DNA of 41,124 nucleotides from Candidatus Aminicenantota bacterium (GTDB taxonomy: Bacteria > Acidobacteriota > Aminicenantia > Aminicenantales > JAFGAV01): NCBI GenBank assembly GCA_016933515.1, contig JAFGAV010000037.1:1-41124 (forward strand). Direction: 5' to 3'. The notes under the pieces were generated by a model. It was not told the origin of the DNA. It did not search any database and saw nothing but the letters and a program-made list of their open reading frames with translations. Of this stretch, positions 36,360 to 41,124 are shown piece by piece (within the stretch, counting starts at the first letter, position 1; the number at the start of each line of letters is the position of its first letter). A program made the position numbers and the translations under genes.

Positions 36360-37493
36360 CTAATGGACGACATCCTTGAGGCGATCCAGTCCGGCCCGGA
36401 CCGTCCCGTCCAGGGACTCCCCTTTCAGGGAGGCCAGACTTTTCAAAACATCCTTTTCCTCGCGGGAGAGTTTTTGCGGGGTGAGAACCTGCACGCGCAC
36501 AAAGAGATCGCCGGCTCTCTGCGATCGGACATCTTTCATCCCTTTGTTTTTCAGACGAATGACCTCGCCCGAATTCGTTCCGGGAGGGATTTTGACTTGG
36601 AGACGGTCCTCGAGTCCGGGAAGCTCGAGAACGACTCCCAAAGCGGCCTGGGCGAAGGAGACGGACACCTGGCAGTAAAGGTCGTTCCCGCGCCGTTCGA
36701 AATGCTCGTGCGGAAGAAGGCGGACGAGGACGTACAGATCTCCGCGGGGCGCTCCCCGGTCTCCGGCCTCCCCCTCTCCGCTCAAGCGCAGCCGCGTCCC
36801 GTCGTCGATGCCCGCCGGGATGCGGAGATGAACGGCCTTCTTCGTCCGTATGCGCCCTTCCCCGCCGCATTCGGGACAAGGATCGGTGATCACCTCGCCC
36901 TCTCCGCCGCACTGGGGGCAGGTGCGGCTGATGGTGAAAAATCCCTGTTGGGTCCGGATCTGTCCCCGGCCTGCGCACGCGGAACAGACCTCTTTGCTCG
37001 CCCCGGGTTTGAGACCCGATCCTCGGCAGGCCGGGCAGGTCTCCGAACGGCTGAGGGACACCTCTCTCTCCGTTCCCTTCCAGGCTTCTTCCAAAGTGAT
37101 TACGAGCTCCAAGGCCAGGTCCCGTCCGGGGCGGCCGGTTCGGCGCCGCGGCCTCCGGCCGCCGCCGAAGAAATCGCTGAAACTGAAGCCGAAAAAGCTT
37201 CCCAGGATGTCCTGAAATTCGTCGAACACGGAAGCGTCGAATCCTTCGAAGCCGGCAAAGCCTTCGCCCCGCAAGCCTTCATGGCCGAAACGGTCGTAGA
37301 CCGTTCTTTTGCTCGAGTCGCACAGGACGCTGTAGGCCTCCGCGGCTTCCTTGAATTTCTCCTCAGCCTCCCGGTCTCCGGGATTGCGGTCCGGATGGAA
37401 AAGAAGAGCCTTGCGCCGGTAGGCTCTTTTGATGTCCTCGGCGCAGGCGTCGCGGGGAACCTCGAGCACTTTGTAATAGTCTCGTTTGGCCAT
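36360..37493 (-). CDS. dnaJ: Chaperone DnaJ (Hsp40)
   Basis: A 377-residue type I J-protein that delivers clients to DnaK and stimulates its ATPase. It has the J domain with HPD at residues 33-35, a Gly/Phe region (about 70-125), four zinc motifs ([32 protein letters not shown]) and the client-binding C-terminal domains. It starts 12 bp after grpE. The DnaK partner is not encoded in this window. Confidence 0.96.
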   Translation of the reverse strand: MAKRDYYKVLEVPRDACAEDIKRAYRRKALLFHPDRNPGDREAEEKFKEAAEAYSVLCDSSKRTVYDRFGHEGLRGEGFAGFEGFDASVFDEFQDILGSFFGFSFSDFFGGGRRPRRRTGRPGRDLALELVITLEEAWKGTEREVSLSRSETCPACRGSGLKPGASKEVCSACAGRGQIRTQQGFFTISRTCPQCGGEGEVITDPCPECGGEGRIRTKKAVHLRIPAGIDDGTRLRLSGEGEAGDRGAPRGDLYVLVRLLPHEHFERRGNDLYCQVSVSFAQAALGVVLELPGLEDRLQVKIPPGTNSGEVIRLKNKGMKDVRSQRAGDLFVRVQVLTPQKLSREEKDVLKSLASLKGESLDGTVRAGLDRLKDVVH

Positions 37494-37505
37494 GGATTCC
37501 GTCGC

Positions 37506-38165
37506 CTAGGTCTGATCGTCCTTTTTGGGGACGAGGACCCTGACCAAAGCGGGCCGGAGAAGACGGTCGTGAAGACGGTATCCCCGCTGCAACTCCTCCT
37601 TCACCCGCGGTTCCTCCACTTCGTCGGACGCTTCCGTCGTGAAGGCTTGATGGACATTGGGATCGAACGGGCTGCCGACAGCGTCGGCGATGGGCGTCAC
37701 GCCGTTTTTGGCCAGAACGTCGAGAAGCTGCTTCCGGATCCTTCTCACGCCTTCCTGGAAGCCCTCGCCTTCTTCGGCCTTCCCCTCGGCGCTCAGAGCT
37801 CTCTCCAGGCTGTCGGCCACCTCCAGGAATCCCCTGAGCGCCTCCGCCAGGGCGAATTGGAAAAATTCGTTCTTTTCCCTTTCGGCCCGCTTTCTCTGAT
37901 TTTCGACTTCCGCCCGGGAGCGGAGGTACTTGTCTCTGAGTTCGTCCCGCTCACGGAGGAGGATTTCGAGATCGCTCTCTTTTTCTCCGGCCGCGCCCCG
38001 ATGTTCCTGGGATTTCTCCTTTCGGTGGGCGTGGCGTCCCCGTTCCCGGGATTTTGCGTCTTCGCCGGCCGGGGGGGCGCTTTCCGTCTCCTGGGAGGGG
38101 GGCTCTTTCGGGCTGAGCTCGGAAATTTCGTCTTCGCCGTTCTTCTTGTTGTCGGATAGGGACAT
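37506..38165 (-). CDS. grpE: Nucleotide exchange factor GrpE
   Basis: A 219-residue DnaK nucleotide exchange factor. A long, charged, low-complexity N terminus (residues 1-65) precedes the coiled coil (RDELRDKYLRSRAEVENQRKRAEREK) and the C-terminal beta wing with SPFDPNVHQAF. ATG 38165 is 13 bp after hrcA, with AAGGA upstream. The extended acidic tail is longer than in E. coli GrpE but not exceptional. Confidence 0.93.
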   Translation of the reverse strand: MSLSDNKKNGEDEISELSPKEPPSQETESAPPAGEDAKSRERGRHAHRKEKSQEHRGAAGEKESDLEILLRERDELRDKYLRSRAEVENQRKRAEREKNEFFQFALAEALRGFLEVADSLERALSAEGKAEEGEGFQEGVRRIRKQLLDVLAKNGVTPIADAVGSPFDPNVHQAFTTEASDEVEEPRVKEELQRGYRLHDRLLRPALVRVLVPKKDDQT

Positions 38166-38178
38166 GGCTCGCAATCCT

Positions 38179-39222
38179 TCAAGGAGTGTGACGGATGGTT
38201 TGGCTCAAGCGCAGGGCGATCGAATCCACGAGGGGGATGATCTTCTGGTACGGAATCCTCTTCGGTCCGATGATGCCCAACGAGCCGAGAACCTGGCTTT
38301 CGGTCCCGTAATGGGACAGGACGAGGGCGCAATCGGCGATGTCGGGCAGGGTCTCCTCGTCCCCGATCAAGACCTTGACCCGGTCGAGCGTTATGAAATC
38401 CGAGATCAGCCGCGCCAGCCGGGCCTTTTCCTCAAAGTGACGGAACAGGGCCTTGAATTTTTCCAATGGGAATTCCCGGGCTCTGTCCAGAAGCTTGGAC
38501 GCTCCCTGGAAGAAAATCGATTCGGATTGCTCTTCCTGAAGGATGTAGGCTTTGAGGAGTTCCCTCAGCTTGATCGTCGCCGGATCCCTGCGCTCCCGGT
38601 AGGGCGGCAATTCTTTCTCCAGGTACTCCCTGACGGCCTGCAGCGTCTTGCCCCGGAAATTATGGTTGACGAAGCGGGCCGCCTCGTCGAGCTCGGCCTG
38701 GCCGAAGTCCTGGCGGAGCGAGACGATCTCATTGAGGACGAGATTGAACGTGGCGACAAGGATGGCCATGACCTTGTTTTCGGCGATTCTGATGAATCGC
38801 AGATGCTTGAAATGGATGCGGGAAATGCGGGGCGACAGGACAAAACCCAGGTTGTCCGATTCGTCGGACAGCATCAACGACACCTTCTGGAGCAGGGAAT
38901 TCAGGTCCCCCCGTCCGGAAAGGGCCGACTCGGGCAAAAGGACCGCGTTCTCCGAACTCCGGGCCAGCATGTCCAGGAGGCTGTTGACGTAGAGCCTCAG
39001 GCCCTTGTCGGAAGGAACCCGGCCGGCTGAGGTGTGGGGTTTGAACACATATCCCAGTTTTTCGAGTTTGGCCATGATGTTCCGGATGGTCGCCGGGGAA
39101 TCGGGAAGGATCTTCTTTCTGGTGATGAGGTCCGAACTGACCGGTTTGCCTTCCTGGAGAAAAGACTCTACGACATTGACGAGGACGACCCTGTCTTTCT
39201 GCCGCAGTTCGAGGTTTTTCAT
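38179..39222 (-). CDS. hrcA: Heat-inducible transcription repressor HrcA
   Basis: A 347-residue repressor of heat-shock operons that classically binds CIRCE. The N-terminal winged helix (SPATIRNIMAKLEKLGYVFKPHTSAGRVPSDKGLRLYV) is highly typical; the GAF-like dimerisation/inserted region and the C-terminal IGPKRIPYQKIIPLVDSIA also match. It opens a five-gene operon: hrcA, grpE, dnaJ, rsmE, kinase. No canonical CIRCE (TTAGCACTC-N9-GAGTGCTAA) is present upstream; instead an imperfect palindrome covers the -35. The start ATG is only about 9 nt after the predicted transcription start, with no ribosome-binding site. Confidence 0.94.
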   Translation of the reverse strand: MKNLELRQKDRVVLVNVVESFLQEGKPVSSDLITRKKILPDSPATIRNIMAKLEKLGYVFKPHTSAGRVPSDKGLRLYVNSLLDMLARSSENAVLLPESALSGRGDLNSLLQKVSLMLSDESDNLGFVLSPRISRIHFKHLRFIRIAENKVMAILVATFNLVLNEIVSLRQDFGQAELDEAARFVNHNFRGKTLQAVREYLEKELPPYRERRDPATIKLRELLKAYILQEEQSESIFFQGASKLLDRAREFPLEKFKALFRHFEEKARLARLISDFITLDRVKVLIGDEETLPDIADCALVLSHYGTESQVLGSLGIIGPKRIPYQKIIPLVDSIALRLSQTIRHTP

Positions 39223-39237
39223 GTCCGCACTGAATTT

Positions 39238-39267
39238 TTTATAGCACCAATGAGGAAATCATGTCAA
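39238..39267 (-). promoter_or_regulatory. Promoter of the hrcA operon
   Basis: On the minus strand a perfect TTGACA (39267-39262), an 18-bp spacer and TATAAA (39243-39238). The start near 39231 gives a 9-nt leader. Confidence 0.65.
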
Positions 39268-39278
39268 TTTGACCATGA
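39259..39278. promoter_or_regulatory. Imperfect palindrome over the hrcA -35 box
   Basis: TCATGTCAA (39259-39267) and TTGACCATGA (39269-39278) are inverted around one base and differ by a single inserted base; the core GTCAATTTGAC is a perfect palindrome with a central T. It overlaps the -35 element, where a repressor would block the polymerase. Whether HrcA binds it is unknown. Confidence 0.4.
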
Positions 39279-39302
39279 GCACGGGTCCCGGTCGGATCGG
39301 CA

Positions 39303-40628
39303 TCAAGAGAAGGCCGTCGTCTTTTCCTCGAAGCGGATTCCATAACCCTCGAGCTCTTCGAGGACGGGGCGGTAGACTTCGGCCCGGACGGGGATCACGA
39401 CCCCCTTCTGACGAACGGCCCCTTCGAGGATGAGGCGGCCGCAAATCGCGGCCGGCAGAGACACGGTGCGGGCCATGGCCGAGTCGCCTTCGGGAAGACC
39501 GTAATGCGTCAGGGTGGAAACGGTCGTCTCCTTCCGGCCGCCGGGGAAAAGAGAGGTGATTTCATGCCGGAGCACCACAAGGTCCCTCTCTCCGGGACGG
39601 TAAGACATGTTCTCCGCCATCAGGCCGGCCAGAATCTCCAGCCCGTTCCGCGGTCCGGGGGGCAGGGGCCGGTCGGCGAACGCGCCCAGCCATTCCAGGC
39701 GATCCACCACCCGGACGTCCTCCTCCTGCGGAAAGCGCGTCTTCAAGACATCCGCCGGATTCGCGGCGCCGGGCAATCCGATTTTCGCGGACGCAAACTC
39801 TTTGTAGGATCTCAAGGAGGCGTCGCGGGGCCGGTCGTCCAGAAGTCCCCACTCGCGCATGCGTTTCAGGGTGCGGCACCACCCCGGATAACGGAGGGTC
39901 CCGCGGAGGACGGTTTGGGCTCCGTGGATCCCGTAAGCGTCGAGATACGTCGTCGCATCGCGGTTGGGATAGCCTTCCAAATCCCCCAGCCGTTCGATTG
40001 CAATCCGAGCCGGCTCATCCAGATACTTTTCGGCCGGGAGGAAAATCTCCTTTCCGTCCCGGAGATAGCGGGCCGCATTCCCGCAAGACATCAGGACGCC
40101 CGACGGGCTCCACGAAAACTTGTAACCGAAGGGATTGGTGTTGGCTTCCGGAGCGGGCAATCCGCCGCAGTACGAGACGAAGGACTCGACCCGGCCCCCC
40201 TCCCCCCGAACCCGGTCGATAATCCGCATGGCCTCCATATGGTCCAGGCCGGGATCCAGGCCGGCTTCGTTGAAAAAAATCAGGCCCTTGGCTGCGGCTT
40301 CCTTGTCCATAGCCTTTATGTCGGCCGAGAGGTAGGACGCCGTCAACAGATTCCGGCCGCGGGCGAGACAATGGCCGGCCACCCGAGGGTGGTGAGGAAA
40401 GGGAACGAAGCTGACGACGAGGTCGCCGGCGGCGATGAGAGAAGACAACCGGGCGTCGTCTTCAATATCCAAGGCCGCACTCCGGCCGCGGGGATGTCCG
40501 GCCGTCAGGCGCAGGGCGCGCTCCGGGACGATGTCGGCCACCGTGACCTCGAACGAATCCCTGCGGAGAAAATATTCGACCAGGGGGCCGGCCACCATTC
40601 CGGCGCCGAGAACCAAGACGCGTTTCAT
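39303..40628 (-). CDS. Saccharopine dehydrogenase/reductase family protein
   Basis: A 441-residue NAD(P)-dependent enzyme of the saccharopine dehydrogenase family (LYS9-like). It starts with a Rossmann loop, VLVLGAGMVAGPLVEYF, and shows FNEAGLDPGLDHMEAMRIID and SYCGGLPAPEANTNPFGYKFSWSPSG, which match the glutamate-forming saccharopine dehydrogenases. It follows the lysine-ketoglutarate reductase gene by 7 bp. The pair would convert lysine via saccharopine to glutamate and aminoadipate semialdehyde, or run in reverse for synthesis. Degradation is more likely in a peptide-using organism, an inference. Confidence 0.9.
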   Translation of the reverse strand: MKRVLVLGAGMVAGPLVEYFLRRDSFEVTVADIVPERALRLTAGHPRGRSAALDIEDDARLSSLIAAGDLVVSFVPFPHHPRVAGHCLARGRNLLTASYLSADIKAMDKEAAAKGLIFFNEAGLDPGLDHMEAMRIIDRVRGEGGRVESFVSYCGGLPAPEANTNPFGYKFSWSPSGVLMSCGNAARYLRDGKEIFLPAEKYLDEPARIAIERLGDLEGYPNRDATTYLDAYGIHGAQTVLRGTLRYPGWCRTLKRMREWGLLDDRPRDASLRSYKEFASAKIGLPGAANPADVLKTRFPQEEDVRVVDRLEWLGAFADRPLPPGPRNGLEILAGLMAENMSYRPGERDLVVLRHEITSLFPGGRKETTVSTLTHYGLPEGDSAMARTVSLPAAICGRLILEGAVRQKGVVIPVRAEVYRPVLEELEGYGIRFEEKTTAFS

Positions 40629-40635
40629 GGCCCGC

Positions 40636-41124
40636 TCAGGACGTCTTGAGATAATCCTTCATTCGGGCGTAGGCGGGCGTCAGTTCGCCGCGGTGAAGGA
40701 TGACCGCTCTCTTCAGCGGCTCGGGAAGACGGCATTCGGAAAACCTCCCGCCGAAACCGCCTCCCGCCAGGGAGGGGAGAAAATCCTTGAGCACGCGGCT
40801 GAAAGAGGTCGAAGATTCCAGCGGCATTTCCGCCGGGAGGTTGTAAACGGCCAGGATCACAGGGCCCGTGCCCAAGAAACCGTCCGCCGCCCGGTCTTCC
40901 TGAAGGTCATAGACATAGACGGGGGAATCCGGGTCCATGCATTTGACCGTGCATTCGACGGAGCCGTTCACGTCGCAGGTGATGTCCCCGATGACCCGGA
41001 GCCGCGGCTGCCCGTTCCGCAAAAAGAGATTCTTGAGGTCCGGAATCGTCACGAAGCGGGGATACCTAGGCTCCCAGTAAATGCAGTTGACGAGAACGGT
41101 CAAGTAGGGCAAATACCTCGAAAA
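40636..41124 (-). CDS. Lysine-ketoglutarate reductase-like protein, N-terminal part outside window
   Basis: The C-terminal 162 residues of a protein resembling the lysine-2-oxoglutarate reductase (LOR) half of the bifunctional plant/animal enzyme, related to the alanine dehydrogenase/transhydrogenase fold. Reading in from the window end gives FSRYLPYLTVLVNCIYW, then RYPRFVTIPDL, GDITCDVNGSVECT and YNLPAEMPLESSTSFSRVL, all characteristic of LOR. The TTG at 41112 is internal, not a start. It directly precedes the saccharopine dehydrogenase gene and would make its substrate, saccharopine, from lysine and 2-oxoglutarate. The start and any fused domain lie outside the window. Confidence 0.85.
   Translation of the reverse strand, partial: FSRYLPYLTVLVNCIYWEPRYPRFVTIPDLKNLFLRNGQPRLRVIGDITCDVNGSVECTVKCMDPDSPVYVYDLQEDRAADGFLGTGPVILAVYNLPAEMPLESSTSFSRVLKDFLPSLAGGGFGGRFSECRLPEPLKRAVILHRGELTPAYARMKDYLKTS

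Noticed and set aside
39223-39302. CIRCE operator upstream of hrcA
   Set aside because: Only a single weak half-site (GGTGCTA) is present and no partner half at the right spacing.

Overview
The window is a GC-rich bacterial chromosome segment with about 29 protein genes, one tRNA and no mobile element or CRISPR array. The gene mix suggests an anaerobic, peptide-using bacterium, possibly of the Aminicenantes/Acidobacteria type. It includes secreted S9 and M14 peptidases, an adenosylcobalamin-dependent ribonucleotide reductase, a PurF homologue without its N-terminal cysteine, saccharopine-type lysine enzymes, and DUF2723 and GT87 membrane glycosyltransferases. The lineage is an inference from gene content; no phylogeny could be run.

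Layout. 1-731: the 3' part of a ParB gene, followed by an AT-rich gap with repeated TAATATAT words. 959-8573 (+): secreted S9 peptidase, PurF-like protein, secreted metallo-beta-lactamase-fold hydrolase and secreted M14 peptidase, ending at a good intrinsic terminator. 8601-12135 (-): secreted GH36-like alpha-galactosidase and a DUF2249 + carboxymuconolactone-decarboxylase-like fusion. 12472-16409 (+): NrdJ and a DUF2723 membrane protein. 16425-23665 (-): tRNA-Leu(UAG), tig, clpP, clpX, lon and rho, a protein-quality-control array with the transcription terminator factor at its end. 23851-25686 (-): an exported protease-like/TPR protein. 25905-29056 (+): a membrane/lipid locus of GT87, DUF2085, a Cys-rich membrane protein and a diacylglycerol-kinase-family lipid kinase. 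29063-34533 (-): lytic transglycosylase, alaS, pilT and ilvE. 34666-39222 (-): hrcA, grpE, dnaJ, rsmE and a Ser/Thr kinase, with no dnaK. 39303-41124 (-): saccharopine dehydrogenase and the end of a lysine-ketoglutarate reductase.

Regulation. Several genes have clear sigma70-type promoters, mostly with 18-bp spacers. Some lie so close to the start codon that the mRNA would be leaderless or nearly so (DUF2723 gene, hrcA, clpP). Other genes, whether first in a unit or internal, carry AGGAGG-type ribosome-binding sites. A strong promoter sits inside the 3' end of tig and points into clpP-clpX-lon-rho.

Most interesting departures from family norms: the PurF-like protein lacks the glutaminase nucleophile but keeps the PRPP loop and the four Fe-S cysteines; NrdJ lacks the C-terminal cysteine pair; Lon has a Gly/Pro-rich replacement of its most conserved N-terminal helix; a Ser/Thr kinase with a C-terminal zinc ribbon ends the heat-shock operon; and a DUF2249 domain is fused to a CMD-like domain without the CxxC. 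No single locus could be shown to be a wholly new system. The 25.9-29.1 kb lipid/glycan locus and the kinase-tailed heat-shock operon are the best candidates for undescribed functional links.
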